Notes under the pieces: model-generated | Seen by the model: the letters and a program-made list of their open reading frames with translations, nothing else | The model's database searches: none | What the model was told of the DNA's origin: nothing | Shown here: in pieces, positions 55,441-64,000 of the stretch | Layout of the letters: every line of letters starts with the position of its first letter | Position numbering within the stretch: the first letter of the stretch is position 1 | Position numbers and translations under genes: made by a program | Assembly: GCA_018269055.1 (NCBI GenBank) | Contig: JAFDVI010000043.1 | Span: forward strand, 1-64,000 | Origin: Acidobacteriota bacterium | GTDB lineage: Bacteria; Acidobacteriota; Blastocatellia; RBC074 | DNA length: 64,000 bases | Direction: 5' to 3'

Positions 55441-58400
55441 TTACTTGATGCGAATCTTGACGCGATTGGCTTCCGCGCCATTCATCGCCACAGCCACATC
55501 AACTTCGCCGCGTCCTGCCAAGGCGCGAGGGATGCGCAGGTTGAGTTGATCCAATCCCGCATATACACCTTGCGGCCCGGCATACAGCGCCGCCGTTTCC
55601 ACATCGCCCACTTTGATGTTGATCGCCGACAGATCGCTCTGATGCCGGAATCCGGTGCCGAAAAGAATCAGGTAAACCTGATCTCCTTCCGCTCCCAGAT
55701 CAATCGGCAATGCGACGATACGGTTCTGCGCGGCGTCCCATTGCGCCACGGGTTCGTAACTTTGCGCGCCGTTGGCTTTCAGGCGAAACGCGACGGCTGA
55801 GGCGACACCTTGTCCGCTGGATGCAGCGGAAAAGAATCCCGGCGCGACAGCGGCGATGTTGATCATTCCGGTGGAAACCCACCCATCGCCGCTGGTGATT
55901 GTCACCGTGGCTTCCCCCGGCGCCACGTCGGCAGGGATCTGATAATTGATTTGGGTCGGAGCCACGAAAAAGAGCGGCGCCATCCGTTCCTGCCCGGTAC
56001 TGTCCCTAACCATTACGGTCGTTCCAGCAAGTGTCGTCGGCAACGGCAGGGTTTCCGCCACCGCCAATTGTGTCGCCAGGTTCTGGCCAAACGCCGCGAC
56101 GATCGCTTCGCTGGCCAATGTCTGTCCGGTAAAGCTGGCTGCGGAAACGCTGGCCACGCTGCGCATCAATGTCACCGTACTGCTGGTAAACGTCACTGGC
56201 AGCGAATTGGCGTTGGCGTCCGATAGTTCACGCGCCACAGGCTGGTCGCCAAAGCTGATTGTCGCCGTGGTCGTTCCGCCTGCGGCGGGCACGCTGAAAT
56301 TGATGACGATGATCTGTCGCTGCCCCGCCACCAGCGTTTGCCCGGCGGGCAGCGCCAGCGCCAGCCCCAGGCGGCCTGCTGCCGCTTGGCTGGTGTTGAT
56401 GTTGAGTGTTGCGCCGTTTACATCTTTGCCGACCGAAGCCGAAACGAATCGCAATTGTGCCGGATCGAAATTGAGGCTGAACCCAAGCGCGTTTTCATTG
56501 CCCTCTGCGCCAAGCTCAATAACGACCGAACTTTGCTGGCCGCTTTCAAAACGGCCGCTGCTGATTCGGACAAGTCGTGCCCCCATTGCAGCGTTTGCCT
56601 GCGCGCGTTGCAGTGCCACTGTGGGCGCGAATCCGCCGCCCTGGCTGCCCGGCCCACCTGCCGAAGTCGGCGCGTCCAAACCGGCAGCATAACGTCCGGC
56701 CTGCACCCAATCCGTAATCGTCAAACTGCCATTGCCGCGCGTATCTCGTGGAGCGCAATCCGCGCGTTGGAATTCGCCCGCCGAAGGCGCGTCCTGACCG
56801 GCGACAAAGCGGCCAATTTGCACCCAGTCGGTGATGGTCACGGAGCCGTTGCCATTTGGTCGCGGAGCCACGTCGGCTTCGTATCCGGAAGCGAGCGATA
56901 CCGCTCCGGCTGTAAAGCTGGCCTGCAACGAACGAGCGCTCACGTCGGAAATTTCGCGCGCAATCGGTTGATCGCCGAATCCGACGGGCGTTGAACTGCC
57001 CGATGCGCCGCCGGCAATGGTGAAGTTGACGATCACGATCTGGCGTGTGCCAGCGTTGAATTTCTGTCCTGTCGGCAACGACAGCGCGATGCCCAACCGT
57101 CCACTGCCAACCTGATTGGTATTGGCATTGAGCGTGGCGCCAGCGGCATCGCTGCCCAGATTTGCTTGCGGGTTGCTGAGCACAGATGGATCGAAAGTCA
57201 AACTGAACCCGAGCGCGTTTTCGTCACCTTGTGAAGCCAGTTCGACTGGGACGCTGACTGCGCCTCCCGGCGAGCCGCCTGCTTGTCCGATTCGGATGAC
57301 GCGATTGCCTGCGGGAACGGGTGTAGGCGTTGGTGTCGGTGGAGGCGTCGGCGTCGGCGTTGGGCCGCCGCTGACGGTTGCGGTGACTGAAAAACTGGCC
57401 GTGCCGCTGCCCCAATTGACGACTCCGATGTAATAGGTTCCGGTCTGTAACGCAGGGGAACTTCCCGGTGTGATCGTGATGGATTCATTGCCAGTTTCGG
57501 ATTCCGATCTGAAATCGGCAACGAGCGCGCCGTTCTGAATCGCGATGCGATTGCCGAAGCGAACATATAGGTCTACGTCCTGATTGCCGCTCAAATTTAC
57601 TTTGAGTTGTGAAGCGCTGCTCGGAATTTGGATTGAGTATTGCGGTTCGCCCAGGATGCCTCCGCCCGGCTGCTGTGATGCCGCGACCGAACCTGTCTGT
57701 GGAACACCGGAGGTTAATGCCACTGTGTTACCACCGGGCGATGGCGTTGGCGAAGGACCGCCGATTACGGTTGCAGTCACTGTGGCTGTGGCTTCGCCGG
57801 GGCCGAAGTTGCCAACCGCAATATAATACGTTCCCGCCTGCAACGCCGGAGAACTGCCGGGCGTGATGGTGATGGATTCTTCACCGGTCGCCGATTCTGA
57901 TTTGAAATCGGCAACTGCGGCATTGTTTTGAATGTCAATCAGCCTGCCAAACCGTGCGTACAGATCAACGTCCTGATTGCCGCTCAGCGTCACTTTGAGT
58001 TGCGTCGCCCCGCTTGGCACCTGAATCCTATACTGCGGAGAACCAAGCAACGCGCCGTTCGGAGGCGGCGCAGCCAACACAAACGTTTGGGGCATCCCGG
58101 AAGTGAGCGGAAGGGAGTCGCCGCCCGGTGTTGGTGTTGGTGTTGGCGGGGTTCCGCCAACACCAACGACGGCGCGGATCATTGCGTTGGCCGACGGAAC
58201 CTGCATTGCTGGCGCCAACAGAGAAAAACTTGATCCGTTACTGGATGAGAAAAATGTCCGGTTGGACGACTGGCCACTGGTGTCCAGAGCAAAACCAACA
58301 CCTTGATGCGGCGTAGAAGCTTGAAAGCCGACATAAAAATCGCCGGAATTGATCGTTGGGCCGTTGGAAATCGCGATTTCAAAAAACTGCGAGATGTTCG

Positions 58401-60033
58401 CGCCCGGCACGTTGGTCGTGATTCGTGTGAGTTGCGTACCGGGAACGGGCTGCCCGGAACCGCTCGGATCGGTGAAAAACACTAATGTGACAGGCTTGCC
58501 CGTCGGATCGGGCTGTCCCTGGAACGGCGCAAAAATGAAGCGCAATTTCTGTAACGTCGCCGGATAACTGGGCGGCGTCAACCGAGTGACCATCATCAAT
58601 CCATCGGAATACACCCCGGTATCCGCAACTCCGTCATCTGCTTTCAATTCCACCGATTGTTGATTCGGCCCCGGCGTCGGAGTCGGCACGGGATTCGAAT
58701 TCACTTGATAACCCATCAGATCAAGCGCCTTGAGATCATTCTCTGAAATCTCCCAATGCATACCAACGTCTAACCGTGGGTGCATGATTCCGATGTACCT
58801 GCCACCATTCAGGACTATATCCTTCCAATGAGAAGCCTGCTGCCCGTCACCGCCGACGTGGTCATTCCGCCCCGTGGAAAGTCTGATATCCGAACCGCCG
58901 CCAAATAAAACCTGTTCGCCGCCAGGGGAAAGGATGCGCTGTGTCGTAGAGAAAGTTGCGGTTGTGGCACCCGGGCGAAAACGGAACAAATCCTGCGGTG
59001 ATATGCGGAGCGGCAGACTGGGTACGCGTTCTTTTTCACCGACTTCAGAGGTAAACCCCAACGCGTGGCCGATTTCATGCGTGGCCGTGGTGTCGAAATC
59101 ATATTTGCCGGAAGCGATGCCATCACTGTGGTCGAAATCGAACGGCTGTGCGGAGTTGAAGCCAATGGCAGGCGGCGTTCCTAAGTTCGCGCGCTCGCCG
59201 TCCGGATCAGCAATGGGATCCAGGATCCCCAACGCGCGGAAGACAGCCGAGGCGCCGCCCATTGCGACCGTCGCGCCGATGTCGGTCGGAATTTGCGATT
59301 GCGGCAACTGGTTGTATAGCGCTGATTCCTGGGTGCTCGAAGCCCTCGCAATTAAAGACGTCCGGACTGCCGGATAAAGTGCGCTGCCAACCACGTATTG
59401 CTCGTCCGTCGAACCCAAAATGTTCGGACTGTCATACGGCACACCGAACCAGGTCGGGCCATAATCCACATCAATCACCACGGTAATCGGCGTTTGAATC
59501 AACGATTCCCAATGCTGCGCCGCGCGAATGAAGGCGGCTTTGGCCGCGGGGAATTGTTCCAATTGTGGTGTGGTGCGCAGGATGATCTTCAACCCGTTCC
59601 CCGATTGAACCTGTGTTTGCGTGTGCAATAGCCCCGCCGTTTCTTCATGCGTAATGGCGTGAAGCTGCTGTTCAGGATCGCGCTGCTGCATTGTTTGCGT
59701 TTCTTCCCTGGTTGCAGTGCGGCATTGGGATTGTGCGCCATCCGTTTCAATTACATACCCGCTCTTTTCCTTTTCCGCATGAAGCTGTTCACTCGCCAGG
59801 GCTGCGAGCGGATGTTTGGCCCCCGTCAAATCGCCTTGCCAGGTTTCGTCCTGCGAAATGACTGTGGTCGTGATTGAGCTGTTTTTCGGATTCAATCGCA
59901 AGGAATTGTCCTGCGCGGCTGATCCGGATTGGAAAATTATCCCTGCCAGCCCACCCGCCAACAGACAAGCGAGCACAATCAATAACAAAATTCGGCGCAC
60001 GTTTAGCGTGGCATACCGTGTATGTCCTTTCAT
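55441..60033 (-). CDS. large secreted HExxH metalloprotease with PPC, cohesin-like, dockerin-like and TIGR03437-like domains
   Basis: A 1530-aa exported protein. The ATG at 60033 follows AAGGAGAG; TM/signal at RRILLLIVLACLLAGGLAG. A metalloprotease domain contains HEIGHALGF at about 319-327 (zinc motif HExxHxxGF). Two bacterial pre-peptidase C-terminal domains (about 640-760 and 770-890) share LSGNQDVDLYxRFG and GSSPALQxGTYYI. Two cohesin-like domains (about 914-1035 and 1151-1280) flank a dockerin-like region with two repeats containing ITDWVQ.GR..AG.DAP (about 1050-1125). A C-terminal TIGR03437-like domain (about 1290-1530) closes it. It lies 106 bp after a second secreted protease gene. 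It probably degrades or binds extracellular polymers. Confidence 0.85.
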   Translation of the reverse strand: MKGHTRYATLNVRRILLLIVLACLLAGGLAGIIFQSGSAAQDNSLRLNPKNSSITTTVISQDETWQGDLTGAKHPLAALASEQLHAEKEKSGYVIETDGAQSQCRTATREETQTMQQRDPEQQLHAITHEETAGLLHTQTQVQSGNGLKIILRTTPQLEQFPAAKAAFIRAAQHWESLIQTPITVVIDVDYGPTWFGVPYDSPNILGSTDEQYVVGSALYPAVRTSLIARASSTQESALYNQLPQSQIPTDIGATVAMGGASAVFRALGILDPIADPDGERANLGTPPAIGFNSAQPFDFDHSDGIASGKYDFDTTATHEIGHALGFTSEVGEKERVPSLPLRISPQDLFRFRPGATTATFSTTQRILSPGGEQVLFGGGSDIRLSTGRNDHVGGDGQQASHWKDIVLNGGRYIGIMHPRLDVGMHWEISENDLKALDLMGYQVNSNPVPTPTPGPNQQSVELKADDGVADTGVYSDGLMMVTRLTPPSYPATLQKLRFIFAPFQGQPDPTGKPVTLVFFTDPSGSGQPVPGTQLTRITTNVPGANISQFFEIAISNGPTINSGDFYVGFQASTPHQGVGFALDTSGQSSNRTFFSSSNGSSFSLLAPAMQVPSANAMIRAVVGVGGTPPTPTPTPGGDSLPLTSGMPQTFVLAAPPPNGALLGSPQYRIQVPSGATQLKVTLSGNQDVDLYARFGRLIDIQNNAAVADFKSESATGEESITITPGSSPALQAGTYYIAVGNFGPGEATATVTATVIGGPSPTPSPGGNTVALTSGVPQTGSVAASQQPGGGILGEPQYSIQIPSSASQLKVNLSGNQDVDLYVRFGNRIAIQNGALVADFRSESETGNESITITPGSSPALQTGTYYIGVVNWGSGTASFSVTATVSGGPTPTPTPPPTPTPTPVPAGNRVIRIGQAGGSPGGAVSVPVELASQGDENALGFSLTFDPSVLSNPQANLGSDAAGATLNANTNQVGSGRLGIALSLPTGQKFNAGTRQIVIVNFTIAGGASGSSTPVGFGDQPIAREISDVSARSLQASFTAGAVSLASGYEADVAPRPNGNGSVTITDWVQIGRFVAGQDAPSAGEFQRADCAPRDTRGNGSLTITDWVQAGRYAAGLDAPTSAGGPGSQGGGFAPTVALQRAQANAAMGARLVRISSGRFESGQQSSVVIELGAEGNENALGFSLNFDPAQLRFVSASVGKDVNGATLNINTSQAAAGRLGLALALPAGQTLVAGQRQIIVINFSVPAAGGTTTATISFGDQPVARELSDANANSLPVTFTSSTVTLMRSVASVSAASFTGQTLASEAIVAAFGQNLATQLAVAETLPLPTTLAGTTVMVRDSTGQERMAPLFFVAPTQINYQIPADVAPGEATVTITSGDGWVSTGMINIAAVAPGFFSAASSGQGVASAVAFRLKANGAQSYEPVAQWDAAQNRIVALPIDLGAEGDQVYLILFGTGFRHQSDLSAINIKVGDVETAALYAGPQGVYAGLDQLNLRIPRALAGRGEVDVAVAMNGAEANRVKIRIK

Positions 60034-60139
60034 AACTCTCCTTCTCTGATAATTTGTCGGTTTGAAGTTCGTAGTCCCGGCGTCGGCCAAACGCCCGCTG
60101 AGTGAAGCTCACCTGCCAAAGCCGGGACTACGGCTGGAA

Positions 60140-61966
60140 TCAGTTGAGTATGTCGTCTGCGATAGGAAGACTTTTGCTGGTTGGGAGAGGTGGAATCATA
60201 ATCTCACGCCGTTCGCCAATCGGTTTCTTCAATGAGAACACCTCCATATAGGTGTTGAGCCCTTCGCCGCGCATCACTTGCGATTCGATGGTCAATTGCC
60301 CATCTGCATTGCGCACGATAGAAAGCGGCGCGCTGTGTTTGTCCAACCCAAGCCGTTTGGCGCGGGACATCAAACTGCGGAGTTGGACGGATTCTGACTG
60401 AAGCGGCGATTGCCATGAAGCATACGGCGACACCGGGGCGTGATAATCTGCCAACGACCCATCCGCGCGGAACACAAATACGCCATGGTTATTGAGCGGA
60501 ATCGCTCCCTCACCGCGCCCCATCGTCAATTGCGCGCGGACAATGGTCTGATTAAAGCGTTCGTCGCGCGTCACGCTTTGCAGCTTCAACCCGAAATCCT
60601 GCCCAATGCGGAGCACATCCACATTGCCCTGCAACATCGCTTCGATGTCCGATTCCGACATCTGGCTGGAAAGGTACAGGTACGGCAAAGAATCTTCGTG
60701 CACCGCCCAGTCGTGTTCGGAGTTCGCGTCGAAAATTTCGCGGCGGGTGAATTCATCCACCAGCAAATTGTGGTAATGGCCGCCGAACAATTCCCTGTCC
60801 ACTTTCAGATACGCTTTGGCAACATCTTCCAGTGACATTTCATTTTCGGGCGTGTAATCGGCGGCTCGCGTCAGGAAGATACCCATGATCTCTCCGGCCT
60901 GTTGCAGTGCCGCTACCGGCCTCCTTTGCGGCTTCAGTTCGTCATAAATCTTCAGGAAGATTTTGTATGCCGCGCCCGTCAACACCGTAGAGCGGTCGTG
61001 AACTTCCTCAGATGTGTCGGAGACTTTGTCATCGTTGAAAGCTTCGCGAATGCCCGTCCCCGTGCCCACCAGGGCGGCAAACGATTCGCCTAAGCTGGAA
61101 AGCGCATTTGGCTGATTCAAGTTGCCGCCGGTTTCCGTCAGTAACGTTCGCACGCGCTGCGTATCCTGCAGCGAAGTCCACATTGCCGTCTGGTCGCCGA
61201 AAGACTCTCCCCAGTAAGCGAAACCCAAGCCGTGATGTGTGTTGGGCTTGAGAATGTGGTGGAGCGCATGTCCGCATTCGTGTGCAACCATTTCCCACGA
61301 ACTTGCCGTCTCGAATATTTTCACCGCGGTTTCGTTCTTCAGGCGATACGGCACAACGCCAAAGAACAACTCGCGCGCCGAAGGACTGTAAAAGGCATTG
61401 AAGTCAATAAAGACTTGCGGTTCGATATGTAGTTGCCCCTGTTGTCCCCAAGGCAGGTAACGGCCTGCCCATGATTCCGCTGCCTCTTTGGCGGCATAAG
61501 CCGCCGAATATGCCGTCGTCATTCCTAAATGTAGATCATTCGGCGTCCAGACTTGCAAACCATCTTTGAGAATGATTTTTCCATCGGGGCCGCGATCCTG
61601 TTTGAACAGGGGAAAGCGATCTTCGTTTTGAAACAGAAAATCCCCCTGCGCGTTCGCGGTGGCAAACGGCCACGGGTTCCAGGCGAACTTCACAAATTCG
61701 CCATTCGCATCCTTACGAAAAATCCAATCCTCATTGGAGATACTGACCTGATTGCTCGACAGGAAGGGCTTCTCACCCTGATCGTAATCAAATTTTGTGC
61801 TATCCATCCGTTGGACGGCAGACTTTCGTACAAACGGGTCGTCTTCGTAAGATGAAATGGAAAGATCTTGCCGTCCGGCCAGAACAGTCCGCACTGCTGT
61901 TCCAGGCAGGTTTGTCAACACCATCGCTAAAATTATCCACTGGCTTAGCAATAAACGTTTTAACAC
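60140..61966 (-). CDS. secreted gluzincin-type (HExxH) metalloprotease
   Basis: A 608-aa exported protein with a GTG start at 61966 behind AAGGAGGAAC and a signal peptide (LLSQWIILAMVLTNLPGTAV). The zinc site is HECGHALHH (His229, Glu230, His233) followed by Glu254 in YWGESFGD, a gluzincin pattern like M4/M36 peptidases. FNAFYSPSARELFFG before it and SLGESFAALVGTGTGI after it support the fold. The sequence is too diverged to name the family. It probably forms a secretion pair with the larger metalloprotease downstream. Confidence 0.8.
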   Translation of the reverse strand: MLKRLLLSQWIILAMVLTNLPGTAVRTVLAGRQDLSISSYEDDPFVRKSAVQRMDSTKFDYDQGEKPFLSSNQVSISNEDWIFRKDANGEFVKFAWNPWPFATANAQGDFLFQNEDRFPLFKQDRGPDGKIILKDGLQVWTPNDLHLGMTTAYSAAYAAKEAAESWAGRYLPWGQQGQLHIEPQVFIDFNAFYSPSARELFFGVVPYRLKNETAVKIFETASSWEMVAHECGHALHHILKPNTHHGLGFAYWGESFGDQTAMWTSLQDTQRVRTLLTETGGNLNQPNALSSLGESFAALVGTGTGIREAFNDDKVSDTSEEVHDRSTVLTGAAYKIFLKIYDELKPQRRPVAALQQAGEIMGIFLTRAADYTPENEMSLEDVAKAYLKVDRELFGGHYHNLLVDEFTRREIFDANSEHDWAVHEDSLPYLYLSSQMSESDIEAMLQGNVDVLRIGQDFGLKLQSVTRDERFNQTIVRAQLTMGRGEGAIPLNNHGVFVFRADGSLADYHAPVSPYASWQSPLQSESVQLRSLMSRAKRLGLDKHSAPLSIVRNADGQLTIESQVMRGEGLNTYMEVFSLKKPIGERREIMIPPLPTSKSLPIADDILN

Positions 61967-62210
61967 TTTGTTCCTCCTTACCGTTGCTTGATGTCATTAA
62001 GCAGAGCTTGTGCGATGACGCAGCGCCATCGTCGCTCCGCGAGCTTCATTCACCGTTTTCGTCCGGTACTGGCTGAAACCAACAAAACATCACATCATTT
62101 TTTTCGTATCGCCAATTTCGTGCGGATTCAGATTTGGCGAAGTCGGGCTTCGGGAGTAGAGTACCTGCCCGAATGCAGTTGATGACCTGGCACGCACTTA
62201 CGGGAGTTTT

Positions 62211-64000
62211 ATGGCAAACCCGATCAAACCGGCTGCAAGTCTTGCTCACTCTCTTCGCCATCAAGCGCGACAGAAATCTTCATTCTTCCTGCAATTTTTT
62301 GCCTTCTTTATTTCCACAGTCACGGGAGTTTCGGGCTTTGTTCTAAACGCCACGGCTTTGAATCTGCTTATTGGTGGACAGCAAACGGAGAATCACGCGC
62401 TGGCGTTGGACAAATCCATTGAACGCGCATTGGCCGGAGGGGAAATTCACTCGTACGAGTTGGCGCTTGTTGCAGGTCAATTTTGCCAGATTGTGGTGGA
62501 TCAGCGAGGAATTGACGTGGTCGTCGCGCTTTTCGCCCCCAACGGCGTGAAGCTGGTGGAAACGGACGGCACAAACGGAGCCTTCGGGCCGGAACAGGTT
62601 GTCCTGGTACCGGAAAACGCCGGAACGTATCGGTTGGAAGTGCGTTCGTTGGAAAAAAATGCGCCTGCCGGACGCTATGAGGTCAAGCTGGAAGCACTCC
62701 GTCTGGCTATCCCGCAAGATCAATACCGTATCCGTGCTCAACAGGCGTATTTGGATGCGCGCAGGTTGCGCAACCAGGAGGCGGCGGATTCTCAACGCGC
62801 AGCCATTGCCAAATACAAGGAAGCGCTTGTGGCGTGGCAAACGTTGAAGGATCGTCGTATGGAAACCATTGCGCTCCACGATCTGGGAGTTCTGTACGGA
62901 GATTTGGGAGATTATCAGCAGGCATTGGAAGCTTACTTCCAGGCGCGCGCCGGGTATCAATCGTTGGCCGACTGGCGAGGTCAAGCCGCTGTGCTCAACA
63001 ACATCGGCTGGATTTTCGCCGCGCTGGGAGAACATCAGAAAGCGATTGATCTCTACGAAGAAGCTCGGCAGTTAAAAGACGCCCAAGGCGAACGCCGCCT
63101 TGATCCGCGCATTTTAAGCAACATCGGCTCTGAGTATGCGAGCCTGGGAAAGTTCCAAAAGGCGCTTGAGATTCACTTGCAGGTGTTGGCGCTGCGTCGC
63201 GCAGGAAATGACCGCCTTGGCCTGGCGATTACGCTCAACAACATCGCCAATTGTTACGAGCATTTGGGAGAAAAACAGAAGGCACTGGATTATTACAGCC
63301 AATCGCTGACATATATGCCGGAAGTCGGCAACGCGTTTTACACTGCCGCGACGCTCTCCAACATTGGAGCGATTTACGCAGACCTTGGGGAACATCAAAA
63401 GGCGCTCGATCATTTCAACCAGGCCCTGCAATTGCGCCGCACCATCGGCGACCGCAATGGCGAAGCTGCGACACTTCATCAAATTGCGCGACTTGAACGA
63501 AATCGTGGAAATCTGTTGGAAGCGCGCAACCACATTGAAGCTGCGCTTGCCGCCGTTGAATCGCTGCGCGCGAATGTTGCAAGCCAGCAACTGCGTGTGT
63601 CTTTTTTCGCTTCCGTTCGTCGCTATCACGAGTTTTACCTGAGCCTGCTCATGGAATTGCAGCGGCAACATCCGGCGGATGGCTTCGACGCGCTTGCTCT
63701 GGCGGCAAGCGAAAAAAGCCGTGCTCGTTCCCTGCTGGAATTGCTGAAAGAAGCGCGCGCCGAAATCAAACAAGGTGTTGATCCCGGGTTGCTCGAACGC
63801 GAGCGCAACTTGCAACAACAGATTTCCGAAAAAGCACAAGAGCAAATGACTGTGCTCAGCGGCAAACACACGGCTGAACAGGGTGCGGAGGCAGATAAGG
63901 AAATTGCATTGCTCACCATGGAATACGAGCAGGTACAGGCACAGATTCGGCATACCAGCCCGCGCTACGCGGCGCTCACCCATCCCACAACCCTCAGCTT
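62211..64000 (+). CDS. PPC-like and TPR-repeat protein, probable TPR-CHAT family (3' end beyond window)
   Basis: An open frame runs from ATG 62211 (CGGGAG 4 nt before) to the window end, about 596 codons with no stop. Order: a hydrophobic N-terminal segment (FLQFFAFFISTVTGVSGFVL); a PPC-like beta domain (about 75-165, EIHSYELALVAGQFCQIVVD); TPR repeats (about 195-440) with LNNIGWIFAALGEHQKAIDL, SNIGSEYASLGKFQKALEI, LNNIANCYEHLGEKQKALDY and SNIGAIYADLGEHQKALDH; then a helical linker with ASEKSRARSLLELLKEARAE, typical of the region just before a CHAT protease domain. The CHAT domain itself would lie outside. It is divergent from the protease pair with a 244-bp gap. Confidence 0.8.
   Translation, partial: MANPIKPAASLAHSLRHQARQKSSFFLQFFAFFISTVTGVSGFVLNATALNLLIGGQQTENHALALDKSIERALAGGEIHSYELALVAGQFCQIVVDQRGIDVVVALFAPNGVKLVETDGTNGAFGPEQVVLVPENAGTYRLEVRSLEKNAPAGRYEVKLEALRLAIPQDQYRIRAQQAYLDARRLRNQEAADSQRAAIAKYKEALVAWQTLKDRRMETIALHDLGVLYGDLGDYQQALEAYFQARAGYQSLADWRGQAAVLNNIGWIFAALGEHQKAIDLYEEARQLKDAQGERRLDPRILSNIGSEYASLGKFQKALEIHLQVLALRRAGNDRLGLAITLNNIANCYEHLGEKQKALDYYSQSLTYMPEVGNAFYTAATLSNIGAIYADLGEHQKALDHFNQALQLRRTIGDRNGEAATLHQIARLERNRGNLLEARNHIEAALAAVESLRANVASQQLRVSFFASVRRYHEFYLSLLMELQRQHPADGFDALALAASEKSRARSLLELLKEARAEIKQGVDPGLLERERNLQQQISEKAQEQMTVLSGKHTAEQGAEADKEIALLTMEYEQVQAQIRHTSPRYAALTHPTTLS

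Noticed and set aside
62188..62203. TGGCACG...TTAC resembling a sigma-54 promoter
   Set aside because: The spacing is one base short and it lies right on top of the ribosome site of the 62211 gene.

Overview
The window looks like chromosomal DNA of an Acidobacteriota species, possibly class Blastocatellia. The evidence is nine solitary ADOP-type (acidobacterial duplicated orphan permease) MacB/FtsX-like permeases with no ABC ATPase, a Solibacter-type C-terminal domain (TIGR03437-like) on a large secreted metalloprotease, and a [NiFe]-hydrogenase locus of the group 1h (high-affinity, 'actinobacterial') type known from this phylum. No rRNA, tRNA, CRISPR array or transposase was seen.

Layout. 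0-2 kb: small genes and a VapBC-like toxin-antitoxin pair, with a decayed ~250 bp direct duplication. 1.8-6.9 kb (minus): MBL-fold hydrolase, ADOP permease, secreted PQQ-like beta-propeller protein. 7.3-28.5 kb (plus): the hydrogenase island. It holds a PAS histidine kinase with a NarL-type response regulator; an orphan hydrogenase small subunit overlapping by 4 nt a PAS-kinase-receiver hybrid; the structural pair hhyS-hhyL; a strong hairpin; accessory genes (NifU-like, DUF5947-like, DUF6084-like, two unnamed proteins, endopeptidase, two tiny membrane proteins, a YceI-like protein); and hypA-hypB-hypF-hypC-SIS-hypD-hypE. 28.5-55.1 kb (minus): eight ADOP permeases interleaved with an amidohydrolase, a TPR/WD40 protein and an M28 peptidase, plus one plus-strand PD-(D/E)XK nuclease and a relic of a further ADOP gene. 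55.4-62 kb (minus): two secreted HExxH metalloproteases. From 62.2 kb (plus): a TPR protein, probably of the TPR-CHAT kind, cut by the window edge.

How the genes fit together. HhyS/HhyL would oxidise H2 at trace concentration. HypA-F and the endopeptidase build the NiFe(CN)2CO site, and the small operon-specific proteins probably help cluster loading, assembly or quinone/membrane coupling. The most unusual part is upstream of hhySL: a second, orphan small subunit translationally coupled to a PAS hybrid kinase whose N-terminal sensor module is nearly the same as that of the upstream NarL-type kinase. This suggests a hydrogenase-derived redox/H2 sensing arm unlike the classical HupUV/HoxBC-HoxJ system, because no partner large subunit is encoded beside it.

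All identifications come from reading motifs and family knowledge; no database search was run. DUF names are from memory and should be checked.
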